Shown here in pieces: positions 20,216 to 30,550 of a DNA stretch of 38,537 nt. The stretch covers positions 1-38,537 of the forward strand of contig JADNRY010000560.1 in NCBI GenBank assembly GCA_015501585.1, written 5' to 3'. Made by a program: the position numbers and the translations under genes. Source of the DNA: Rhodocollybia butyracea. Its lineage: Eukaryota; Basidiomycota; Agaricomycetes; Agaricales; Omphalotaceae. Position 1 is the first letter of the stretch, and every line of letters starts with the position of its first letter. The notes under the pieces are model-generated. The model had not been told where the DNA came from and searched no databases. It was given only the letters and a program-made list of their open reading frames with translations.

Positions 20216-20753
20216 ATGCGACTTCATTTCACAACATTTGCGCTCATTTTTGGCATGGTCTCTGGTACCTATGCTGCGCCGATGGACAATAAGCATGACT
20301 CCGGCTGGGAATCCGTGAGTCTTGGTGTATTTTACTTCTCTGATCAAGAATTCCAACCTTTGCATAGGATGCAACCGTCACAAGCCACATTTCAAAGCAC
20401 TTCAACCGTGTCCATATCGAATTTGGTGCCCCTATTGTACTAACCCTTCGGGGTAGCGCTGCTGCCGAATTCAGTAACTTCATGCTCAACCTGCAAACTC
20501 AGCTTGAGACAAAGAAAGCCCAGAAAGCACTGGGTTATGGAGCGATCAAGGGGAGGTTTTTATATCCCATGACGATGAGCGACTTCCGGACATTGGCACA
20601 GGGAAATCGACAATACTTTCGTTCCAGATGGAAGGTCCGCCTATGTGTCCATGTACAGTCGATGTAGATATACGAAATGTCGAAAGCAGCCTCAAAATTA
20701 CTGGGAAGGCTAAAACCCAGATTTATCTGCCTATTGAGAGGGTGGTTCGTTAG
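20216..20753 (+). pseudogene. Small secreted protein, 2 exons, apparent 1-nt deletion
   Basis: Exon 1 (20216-20314) encodes a signal peptide, MRLHFTTFALIFGMVSGTYA, followed by APMDNKHDSGWES. A clear 53-nt intron (GTGAGT...GCATAG, 20315-20367) follows. Exon 2 continues in phase with DATVTSHISKHFNRVHIEFG, then LTLRGSAAAEF and FMLNLQTQLETKK. As read it stops at 20667, giving 132 residues with an ill-fitting basic tail. From about 20515 the frame one base back reads much more like protein: GEVFISHDDERLPDIGTGKS, MEGPPMCPCTVDVDIRN, then KAKTQIYLPIERVVR and a stop at 20753. A deletion of one base near 20500-20520 explains this. I do not recognise the family. It is either a recent pseudogene or an intact secreted protein of about 160 residues with a sequence error. 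Confidence 0.6.
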
Positions 20754-20907
20754 TTGTATGTTTACTTGCCATTGAAATATGTCCATATCATAGCGAATCG
20801 ACGAAAGCGACAAGCCTCGTATGTTCAAGTTGTGCAAAGAAATAATTATTACTAGATGCACAAAGTCGGCGATACGATAACGGCCACGATAACGGCCACT
20901 CCTGATA

Positions 20908-20933
20908 GACTTCAGCTTTGAAGAGCTGAAGTC
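20908..20933 (+). promoter_or_regulatory. Dyad upstream of kinase copy K1
   Basis: Perfect inverted repeat with 10-bp arms, GACTTCAGCT and AGCTGAAGTC, separated by TTGAAG. It lies 124 bp before the K1 start codon. Related dyads lie upstream of K2, K3 and K4. It could be a transcription factor site or a hairpin. Confidence 0.5.
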
Positions 20934-21057
20934 GTTTTAAGTCCCAAATTTCGACGAATTAGTCATGATCTGATAACGCGCAAGTGTGTGAGCGTGGAAA
21001 AGTGGGTTCATTGATCATGAACGCCACACGGGCGTTTAAACTTGTTCTTATACGTCC

Positions 21058-23596
21058 ATGTCGTCCTCCACCCCAGCACGCAAAACCACTGTCATTCATA
21101 GCTCCAACCATGGCTCTTCCAAGTCTAAAGGCTCTCAGAAATCTTCTCAGAAAGATTTGTTGGACCTCATGCGTCCAGAACTTGGGGAACAAACTTGGGT
21201 TCTTCCCACCGACGCACTTGCCCGGGCGCTTTCAGCCAAGCACAGAAAGCCCAATACTGGTCGTATGAAACTCGACTCCGAAAATTCCGATCGCTTGAAA
21301 TATTACGACGCAGACATCGATAAACTCGAACCTGTGATCGATATGGCTTCTCATCACTTTGTGAATTCGAATCCCGCTTCACTTTTACAAGTTTCGTCCA
21401 AGGCCCTTGAACGAGATCACTATCCGGGGCTGTGTGATTTTTTTAAACCAATGTGTCAATTCCTGTGCTACTGCCTCCATCACCATGAGCCCAACAGGAC
21501 TGTCTTTGTTAAACATCTCAAATTCTTTATTTGGGATAAAAGTATGAAGGATGGGATTGATGAGGCTGAACCTCTCAAACCCGACCTAGCAGGTTTATTC
21601 TGTAAGGAGGTGCCCGGTGAACTTTACTGGAGTCCGCCAGCCGGAGGCACGCAGATGAAGATTCCAGTAGAGGTTAAAAGTTCATGGCCGGACCTGGTCC
21701 TTCAGGCGGGAACATATGCTCGTTCCTTATTCAGTGCCGCTCCGCTCCGCCAATATGCCCTGGTCCTTGGTTATAATCAGAAAGACCGCGACTTCCGTTT
21801 TCTTGTTTTCCACAGGGGTGGACTTACTGCATCTAACCCGCTCAAACTCAAGGATGCGAACGATCAGGAAGATTTCGTCCGACTTTTTATGTCCATTTTT
21901 ACATGGAAGGACCGCGGTGACGCTGGTTTACCCGGATGGTGTAATGAAAATCAAGCTTATCTCCCTGGCCGTGGGGACGTCGAACACTTCCTCGTCAACA
22001 TCGAACGACTCCTGCACCGTAGCACCTGTGTCCGTGGTCGTTCTCCTCGTGTGTGGGGTTTTAAGATTCCAGATATGATGAAAAAGGTTCCGCAGGTCCC
22101 GCCAACTATGACGCCTCTCATCCCTATCACTCAGACCGTTCGACGTTCACAGAGGGTTCAGGAAAAAAAACGCGCTGAAGGCCCAAAGCCCAGCGGGCTC
22201 ACAGAGCCAACTGCACCCAAATTCTGGTACCCGTAGGTCTAGAGGCGAGCAGGCGAACTCTGCGTCAAACCCCCCGATGGATAAAGGTGAGTGTTCTTTG
22301 CATTCGTGTACTATCTTCTAAGATTCGCTGGCAGCTGAACTCATCACGATCTCTCCCGAGTACGCCGCAGGCGAGATCGTGAAATATATTCCGCTCGCGG
22401 TCGATTGGCATCCGTCCCAATATCCGCTTCTCCTTGGGCCCGGCGTATCAGCAGTTTTGAAGAGCTCTTGGGTCTCCTTGTTTGGTGCAGTTATCGAGCC
22501 AAAGGTGCGTGGTGACTGCAGTGGAATGTTTGGCTTGCCAAAGCATGTGTATTCGTTTTGGGCATACCATACCGATACCTGCATCACTACGAACCACCTT
22601 TTCCTCCCATCTTCCGATCTTGACACAGAGGCTATGGAAGAATACCGATGGCACTTATACAAGAAAGATACCGAACGCCCGGATTATCGCGCGCTATTGG
22701 TGCAAGTGATGCAGGATGCGGGATCTAGTCTTGTGTCCGCTCCTGATCTGCAGTCGCTGATTACAGCAATTACTCACGCACATATTGGTGCGTCCTTCAC
22801 TTTCGTTATACTTGTGCAATACTGACGCCACATGACATTAGGCTACTACAATATGATCCAGCGCTCATATCAACATCGCGACGTTAGCATCTGGAACATT
22901 CTCGCACCAAACCAGCTCTCTGAATGTGATATCGCCTTCACCATTGACCAGCCGAATGCCGTACAAGAAGAAATTCTGCAGCTTTGCAAGGATTTGTCAA
23001 TCAAGAAGCAACATGCTGCTATCCTGATCGATGCCGATATGGCGATCGACTGGAACACATATTTCGACAAAGCACATGGAGGTACAAAATCGGTAAGTAT
23101 TCTTGTTGTGTCTTTATTTGCTTAATGTAACTTATACATGGATGTTGTACAGGGTACTGAAGCTTTTATGTCCCGTTGGTTGTTGAATCCAGCTCTGACA
23201 GATCACATTCATTCGCCATTGGACGACTATTGGTCTTTCTATTTTGTTGCACAGTGGGCATGCGTTTTCAATCCGTTGTCGTCATATGGTGTCAAGGACG
23301 CGGCACTCATCCTATACTGGCGCGCGTCGCTAGATGGATCGAGAAAAGATAGAGACACAGCAACCACAGATATCACCAAAGACCCGATGAGCGCAAATAA
23401 GCATGGAGAGTTCTTACGCCAAGCTCAGCCATTTCTCAAGGCTTGGGCTAACTCCCTTGATTCGCTACAAGATGAAGTGATTGACATCCCGATAAGCCTG
23501 AGTTGTGAGGTATTTTCCGATATTGCAGACCGAGGGCTACTTTCTTTCTTAAAAGTTGCTCACAAGTTCCTGCTGCCTACATCGTCTACGAAATAG
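21058..23596 (+). pseudogene. FunK1-type kinase with nuclease-like N-domain, copy K1
   Basis: Four exons: 21058-22286, 22335-22787, 22842-23092 and 23153-23596, with introns of 48, 54 and 60 nt at the same sites as in K4. Exon 1 carries LKPDLAG, then PVEVKSSW and QAGTYARSLF, a PD-(D/E)xK-like signature. Exons 2-4 are fully open and carry the kinase: HRDVSIWNIL, ILIDADMAIDW, GTEAFMSRWLLN and SPLDDYWSFYFVAQW. The only break is at the end of exon 1. An A8 run (22163-22170) appears to hold one extra base, so the frame stops at 22236 before the donor, giving a 392-residue N-terminal product. With one A fewer, the frame would run into the intron in the same phase as its sisters. Exon 2 is nearly identical to K2 and exon 4 to K4. 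Either a very young pseudogene or a homopolymer error. Confidence 0.72.
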
Positions 23597-24900
23597 ATTA
23601 TACCTGTTGTTATGTTATCTTGTCGATCTGAGAGCTCCATGTACACGATAGCTTACCTCTTGGACCACGCTGCGTAGAATATCCTTCCTTCTTTCCAATC
23701 TATTTGTCCATTGCATTGTAATTTGTCTATGAGGTGAGAGCCTTAATAGAGCAACAAATGGTGCCGTCGATGGCAGCTATCCCGATGTACTTCAGTTTGA
23801 AAGCTGAAGTCGTTCCTATCGTGGATTCGTGAATGCGCAAGCGTGGAAAAGTCGACACGTTACGGCACACGAGCGCTTAAACTTGCTCCATGTTGTCCTC
23901 CACCCCGCCACGCAAATCTACTACCAGTCATAACTCTAACCATGGCCCTTACCAGTCCTAAATCTCCTCAGAATGATTTGATAGACCTCATGCGTCCAGA
24001 GCTTGAAGGACAAACTTGGACTCTTCCCACCGACATGCTTGCCCGCGGGCTTTCAGCCAAGCAGAGAAAGCCTGATGCTGACCCTCGGAAACTCGAGTCT
24101 GAACATTCCGATCGTTTGGAATATTACAACATAGACATCGATAAACTCGAACCTGTAATCGAGAAAGCATCTCATCACTTTGTAAATTCAAATCCCGCTT
24201 TACTTTTTAGCCTCAGATGAGCCCGTTGAACGAGCTTTCTATCCGGGGCTGTGCAATTTTCTAAACGGATGTGTAAATTCCTGTGCTACTGCCCTCCGTC
24301 ACCATGAGCCCAACAGGCCTGTCTTTCTCCAACGCCTAAAATTCTTTACTTGGCACAAAAGTACGAAGGATGGGATTGATGAAGCCGAACCTCTCAAACC
24401 CGACCTCGCAGGTTCATTCTGTGACGAGGCGCCCAGTGAACTTTACTGGAGTCCGCCATCCGGAGGCACACAGATGAAGATTCCAGTAGAGGTTAAAAGT
24501 TCATGGTCGGACCTGGTTCTTCAGGCAGGAACATATGCTCGTTCCTTATTCAGTGCCGCTCCGCTCCGCCAATATGCCCTGGTCCTTGGTTATAATCAGA
24601 AAGACCGCGACTTCCGTTTTCTTGTTTTCCACAGGGGGTGGACTCACTGCATCTAAGCCGCTCAAACTCGAGGATGTGAATGATCGGGAAGATGTTGTCC
24701 GACTTTTTATGTCCATTTTTACATGGAAGGACCGCGGTGACGCTGGTTTTCCCAGATGGTATAATGAAAATCAAGCTTGTCCCCCTGGCCGTCAGGACGG
24801 TGAACACTTCCTCGTCAACATCGAACGGCTCCTGCACCATAGCACCTGTGTCCGTGGTCGTTCTACTCGTGTGTTTGGTTTCAAAATTCCAGATACGACG
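23597..24900 (+). repeat. Near-identical 1.3-kb block, copy 1 (pairs with 29245-30550)
   Basis: This stretch covers the 3' flank of K1, the promoter of K2 and most of K2 exon 1. It matches 29245-30550 almost base for base. The few differences include single-base indels (T5/T4, G5/G4, CGCAAG/CGCAAAG) and scattered substitutions. The other kinase copies are clearly more diverged, so this block was copied recently. Confidence 0.75.
23789..23810 (+). promoter_or_regulatory. Dyad upstream of kinase copy K2
   Basis: ACTTCAG and CTGAAGT arms with 8 nt between, 132 bp before the K2 start. Same position and core as the K1 and K4 dyads. Confidence 0.45.
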
Positions 24901-26422
24901 AAAAAGGACCCGCCAGCTGCAACGCCTCTTATCCCTGTCACTGAGACCGTTCGACGTTCACAGGAAAACGTGGAGAAAGAGAAAGCTAAAAGCCAGGGAA
25001 CGGGCCCGCTGGGCTCACAGAGCCAACTGCACCCAAATTCTGGTACCCGTAGCTCAAGAGGCGAGCAGGCGAACTCTGCGTCAAACCCCCCGATGGATAA
25101 AGGTGAGTGTTCTTTGCATTCGTGTACTATCTTCTAATATTCGCTGGCAGCTGAACTCATCACGATCTCTCCCGAGTACGCCGCAGGCGAGATCGTGAAA
25201 TATATTCCGCTCGCGGTCGATTGGCATCCGTCCCAATATCCGCTTCTCCTTGGGCCCGGCGTATCAGCAGTTTTGAAGAGCTCTTGGGTCTCCTTGTTTG
25301 GTGCAGTTATTGAGCCAAAGGTGCGTGGTGACTGCAGTGGAATGTTTGGCTTGCCAAAGCATGTGTATTCGTTTTGGGCATACCATACCGATACCTGCAT
25401 CACTACGAACCACCTTTTCCTTCCATCTTCCGATCTTGACACAGAGGCTATGGAAGAATACCGATGGCACTTATACAAGAAAGATACCGAGCGCCCGGAT
25501 TATCGCGCGCTATTGGTGCAAGTGATGCAGGATGCGGGATCCAGCCTTGTGTCTGCTCCTGATCTGCGATCGTTCATTACAGCGATTACTCACGCACATA
25601 TTGGTGCGCGCTTCACTTTCGTTATACTTGTGCGCCACTGACGCTGCATGACATTAGGCTACTACAATATGATCCAGCGCTCGTATCAACATCGTGACGT
25701 TAGCATCTGGAACGTTCTCGCACCGAACCAGCTCTTTGAATGTGATATCGCCTTCACAATTGACCAGCCGAACGCCATACAGAAAGAAATTCTACAGCTC
25801 TGCAAAGATTTGTCAATTGAGAAGCAACATGCTGCTATCCTGATCGATGCCGATATGGCGATCGACTGGAACACATATTTCGATAGAGCACATGGAGGTA
25901 CAAAATCGGTAAGTGTACTTGTCGTATCCGTTTCTTTGCTTTGTATAACTTATACATGGGTGTTGTATATGTTGTACAGGGTACTGAAGCCTTTATGTCT
26001 CGTTTGTTGTTGGATCCAACTTTCCAGAGCACATCCATTCGCCATTGGACGACTATTGGTCTTTCTATTTTGTTGCACAGTGGGCATTTGTTTTCAACCC
26101 TTTGTCGCTGAATGGTGTCCAGAACCAAGCACCCATCCAACGTTTGCGTGAATTGCTCGATGGATCGCCGAGTAACAGAGATACAGCAACCGCGGACATC
26201 ACTAAATACCCGATGACTGCAAATAGGTATGGAGAATTCTTACAACAAGCTCAGCCATTTCTCGAAGCCTGGATTGACTCCCTTTATTTGCTGGGGCGTA
26301 CATGGGTTGACACGCCAGAGAGCCTGAAATGCGAAGTATTTTCCGATATTGCAGACCGAGGTTTACTTTCGTTCTTAAAAGTGGCTCACAAGTTCCTGCT
26401 GTCTACATCGTCTACAAAGTAG
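23942..26422 (+). pseudogene. FunK1-type kinase, copy K2 (at least three frameshifts)
   Basis: Exons by homology: 23942-25102, 25151-25603, 25658-25908 and 25980-26422. Start taken at MALTSPKSPQND; a longer in-frame start at 23843 lacks support in K1 and K3. Exon 1 is nearly identical to K4 but has an extra T in a T5 run (24204-24208) and an extra G in a G5 run (24634-24638). Each alone ends the frame. Exon 4 lacks one T near 26020, before the SPLDDYW motif. Exons 2 and 3 are open and carry HRDVSIWNVL and ILIDADMAIDW. The ancestral protein would match K4 in plan. The three indels make expression of a full protein unlikely, although two are homopolymer differences. Confidence 0.78.
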
Positions 26423-26612
26423 ATTTGTTGTTATGTTATCTTGTCAGTCTGCGCACTCTGTGTACCCGATAGCTTACCTCTTGGACCACACTATGTAGAA
26501 TATCCTTCCTTCTTTCCAATCTATTTGTCCATTGCATTGTTCTGATGTGAGTGGCCGTTGGAGCCTTAATAGAGCGGAAAATGGTGCCGTCGATAGCAGC
26601 TAATCCAGATGT

Positions 26613-26634
26613 ACTTCCGTTTGAAAGCTGAAGT
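26613..26634 (+). promoter_or_regulatory. Degraded dyad upstream of kinase copy K3
   Basis: ACTTCCG and CTGAAGT, 132 bp before the K3 start. One arm carries a substitution relative to K2 and K4, so pairing is weaker. Confidence 0.35.
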
Positions 26635-26765
26635 CGTGTGTTAGACCAATTTCGAACGCACAAGCGTGGAAAAGTGGGTTGACACATGGGCGCTTAAACT
26701 TGCTCTATGTTGTCCTCCACCCCGTGACGCGAATCTACTACCAGTCATAACTCCAACCAGTTACC

Positions 26766-29244
26766 ATGTCCCTTACCAGTCCTAAATCTCCTCGGAAAGA
26801 TTTAATAGACCTCATACATCCAGAACTTGAAGGACAAACTTGGACTCTGCCCACCGACATGCTTGCCCGCGCGCTTTCAGCCAAGCAGAGAAAGCCAGAT
26901 GCTGGCCCTCTGAAAACTCGAGTCCAAAAAATTCCGATCGTTTGGAATATTACAACATAGACATCGATAAGCTCAAACCTGTAATCGAGAGAGCTTCTCA
27001 TCACTTTGTAAATTCAAACCCCACTTTACTTTTAGATGAGCCTGTTGAACGAGCTTTCTATCCGGGGCTGTGCAATTTTCTAAACAGATGTGTAAATTCT
27101 TGTGCTACTGCCCTCCGTCACCATGAGCCTAACAGGCCTGTCTTTCTCCAACGTCTCGAGTTCTTTACTTGGGACAAAAGTATGAAGGATGGGATTGATG
27201 AAGCTGAACCTCTCAAACCCGATCTGGCAGGCTTATTCTGTAACGAGGCGCCCAGTGAACTCTACTGGAGTCCGCCATCCGGAGGCACACAGATGAAGAT
27301 TCCAGTAGAGGTTAAAAGTTCATGGTCGGACCTGGTTCTTCAGGCAGGAACATATGCTCGTTCCTTATTCAGTGCCGCTCCGCTCCGCCAATATGCCCTG
27401 GTCCTTGGTTATAATCAGAAAGAGCGCGTCTTCCGTTTTCTGGTTTTCCACAGGGGTGGACTCACGGCATCTCACCCGCTCGAACTCGACGATGCGGGCG
27501 ATCAGAAAGATCTCGTCCGACTTTTTCTATCCATTTTTACCTGGAAGGACCGCGGTGATGCTGGTTTACCCAGATGGTGTAATGAAAATCAAGCCTGTCT
27601 CCCTGGCACTCAGGACGTCGAACACTTCCTCGTCAACATCGAACGGCTCCTATACCGTAGCACCTGTGTCCGTGGTCGTTCTACTCGTGTGTTTGGTTTC
27701 AAGATTCCAGATACGACGAAAAAGGACCCGCTAGCTGCGACGCCTCTCATCCCTACCACTGAGACCGTTCAATGTTCACAGAGAATTCAGGAAAACGTGG
27801 GGAAAGCCAAAGGCCAGGGAACGGGCCCGCTGGGTTCACAGGGCCAGCTGCATTCACATTCTGGTACCCGTAGCTCTAGAAGCAAGGAGGTGAACTCGGC
27901 GTCGAACTCCCCGAACTCCCTGATCGACAAAGGTGAGCATTCCTTGCATTCATGTACTATCTTCTAATATTCGCTGGCAGCTAAACCCATCACGGTCTCT
28001 CCCGAGTACGCTGCGGCGAGAGCGTGAACTATATTCCGCTCACGGTCGATTGGCATCCGTCCCAATATCCGCTTGTCCTTGAGCCCGGCGTATCAGCAAT
28101 TTTGAAGAGCTCTTGGGTCTCCTTGTTCGGTGCAGTCATCGAACCAAAGGTGCGTGGTGACTGCAGTGGATGTTTGGCTTGCCAAAACATGTGTATTCGT
28201 TTTGGGCATACCATACAGATACCTGCATCACTACAAACCACCTCTTCCTTCCGCCTTCCCATCTTGACACAGAGGCTATGGAAGAATATCGATGGCATTT
28301 ATACGAGAAGGGAGATACTGAGCGCCCAGATTATCGCGCGCTATTGATACAAGTGATGCAAGATGCGGGATCCAGCCTTGTGTCCGCTCCCGATCTGCAG
28401 TCGCTGATTACAGCAATCACTCACGCCCATATTGGTGCGTGCTTCATCTTCATTCATACTTCTGTGCTACTCACGCCGCGTTAAATTTTGTAGGCTACTA
28501 CAATATGATCCAGCGCTCATATCAACATCGCGATGTTAGCATCTGGAACATTCTCACACCGAACCAACTATCTGAATGCGATATAGCATTCACCATTGAC
28601 CAGCCGACCGCCGTACAGAAGGAAATCCTACAGCTATGCAAAGATTTGTCAATCAAGAAGCAACATGCTGCTATTCTGATCGATGCCGATATGGCAATCG
28701 ACTGGACCACATATTTCGTTAAAGCGCACGGGGGTACAAAATCGGTAAGTGTTCTCCCTGCATCTGCTGCGTTTCCTTGCTTAACATGGATGTTGTACAG
28801 GGTACTGAGGCTTTTATGTCTCGTCGGTTGTTGAACCCAGCTTTGCCAGATCACATCCATTCGCCATTGGACGACTATTGGTCTTTCTATTTTGTTGCAC
28901 AGTGGGCATGTGTTTTCAATCCTTTGTCGCTAGACGGTGTCCAGAATCGCGCACCTATCCAACGTTGGCGTGCATTGCTCGATGGATCGCCGAGTAACAG
29001 AGATACAGCAACCGCGGACATCACTCAAGACCCGCTGAATGCAAATCAGCACGGAGAATTCTTACGACAAGCTCAGCCATTTCTTGAAGCCTGGAATGAC
29101 TCCCTTCGTCTGCTGGGGCGTAGCTGGGTCGACATGCCAGAGAGCCTGAAACGTGAAGTATTTTCTGATTTCGCGGATCGAGGGTTACTTTCTTTCTTAA
29201 AAGTTGCTCACAAGTTCCTGCTGCCTACATCATCTACGAAATAG
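26766..29244 (+). pseudogene. FunK1-type kinase, copy K3 (four frameshifts)
   Basis: Exons by homology: 26766-27932, 27981-28434, 28494-28744 and 28801-29244. Exon 1 starts MSLTSPKSPRKD. It has two +1 indels close together, an A4 run (26913-26916, A3 in K4) and an A6 run (26926-26931), after which a long frame carries LKPDLAG, PVEVKSSW and QAGTYARSLF. Exon 2 has two 1-nt deletions (about 28012 and 28169) plus an in-frame 3-nt insertion near 28310. Exons 3 and 4 are open with HRDVSIWNIL, ILIDADMAIDW and SPLDDYWSFYF, and the C-terminus is the normal KFLLPTSSTK. The nuclease-like residues and kinase catalytic residues remain, so decay appears recent. Confidence 0.78.
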
Positions 29245-30550
29245 ATTATACCTGTTGTTATGTTATCTTGTCGATCTGAGAGCTCCATGTACACGATAGC
29301 TTACCTCTTGGACCACGCTGTGTAGAATATCCATCCTTCTTTCCAATCTATTTGTCCATTGCATTGTAATTTGTCTATGAGGTGAGAGCCTTAATAGAGC
29401 AACAAATGGTGCCGTCGATGGCAGCTATCCCGATGTACTTCAGTTTGAAAGCTGAAGTCGTTCCTATCGTGGATTCGTGAATGCGCAAAGCGTGGAAAAG
29501 TCGACACGTTACGGCACACGAGCGCTTAAACTTGCTCCATGTTGTCCTCCACCCCGCCACGCAAATCTACTACCAGTCATAACTCTAACCATGGCCCTTA
29601 CCAGTCCTAAATCTCCTCAGAATGATTTGATAGACCTCATGCGTCCAGAGCTTGAAGGACAAACTTGGACTCTTCCCACCGACATGCTTGCCCGCGGGCT
29701 TTCAGCCAAGCAGAGAAAGCCTGATGCTGACCCTCGGAAACTCGAGTCTGAACATTCCGATCGTTTGGAATATTACAACATAGACATCGATAAACTCGAA
29801 CCTGTAATCGAGAAAGCATCTCATCACTTTGTAAATTCAAATCCCGCTTTACTTTTAGCCTCAGATGAGCCCGTTGAACGAGCTTTCTATCCGGGGCTGT
29901 GCAATTTTCTAAACGGATGTGTAAATTCCTGTGCTACTGCCCTCCGTCACCATGAGCCCAACAGGCCTGTCTTTCTCCAACGCCTAAAATTCTTTACTTG
30001 GCACAAAAGTACGAAGGATGGGATTGATGAAGCCGAACCTCTCAAACCCGACCTCGCAGGTTCATTCTGTGACGAGGCGCCCAGTGAACTTTACTGGAGT
30101 CCGCCATCCGGAGGCACACAGATGAAGATTCCAGTAGAGGTTAAAAGTTCATGGTCGGACCTGGTTCTTCAGGCAGGAACATATGCTCGTTCCTTATTCA
30201 GTGCCGCTCCGCTCCGCCAATATGCCCTGGTCCTTGGTTATAATCAGAAAGACCGCGACTTCCGTTTTCTTGTTTTCCACAGGGGTGGACTCACTGCATC
30301 TAAGCCGCTCAAACTCGAGGATGTGAATGATCGGGAAGATGTTGTCCGACTTTTTATGTCCATTTTTACATGGAAGGACCGCGGTGACGCTGGTTTTCCC
30401 AGATGGTATAATGAAAATCAAGCTTGTCCCCCTGGCCGTCAGGACGGTGAACACTTCCTCGTCAACATCGAACGGCTCCTGCACCATAGCACCTGTGTCC
30501 GTGGTCGTTCTACTCGTGTGTTTGGTTTCAAGATTCCAGATACGACGAAA
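29245..30550 (+). repeat. Near-identical 1.3-kb block, copy 2 (pairs with 23597-24900)
   Basis: Covers the 3' flank of K3, the K4 promoter and most of K4 exon 1. The K4 version is in frame throughout, while the matching K2 version carries the extra T and extra G. K4 is therefore the better guide to the ancestral state. Confidence 0.75.
29437..29458 (+). promoter_or_regulatory. Dyad upstream of kinase copy K4
   Basis: Same sequence and spacing as the K2 dyad, ACTTCAG and CTGAAGT arms with an 8-nt centre, 133 bp before the K4 start. Confidence 0.45.

Noticed and set aside
22318..22662. Minus-strand frames of about 114 codons repeated in the kinase copies (also 25134-25478, 30772-31080)
   Set aside because: They are antisense shadows of exon 2 and repeat only because the exon itself is repeated.
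23843..23941. Longer N-terminus for K2 (and 29477-29590 for K4)
   Set aside because: The open frame upstream is promoter sequence shared by the duplicated block; K1 and K3 do not keep it open and the kinase copies align from the later ATG.
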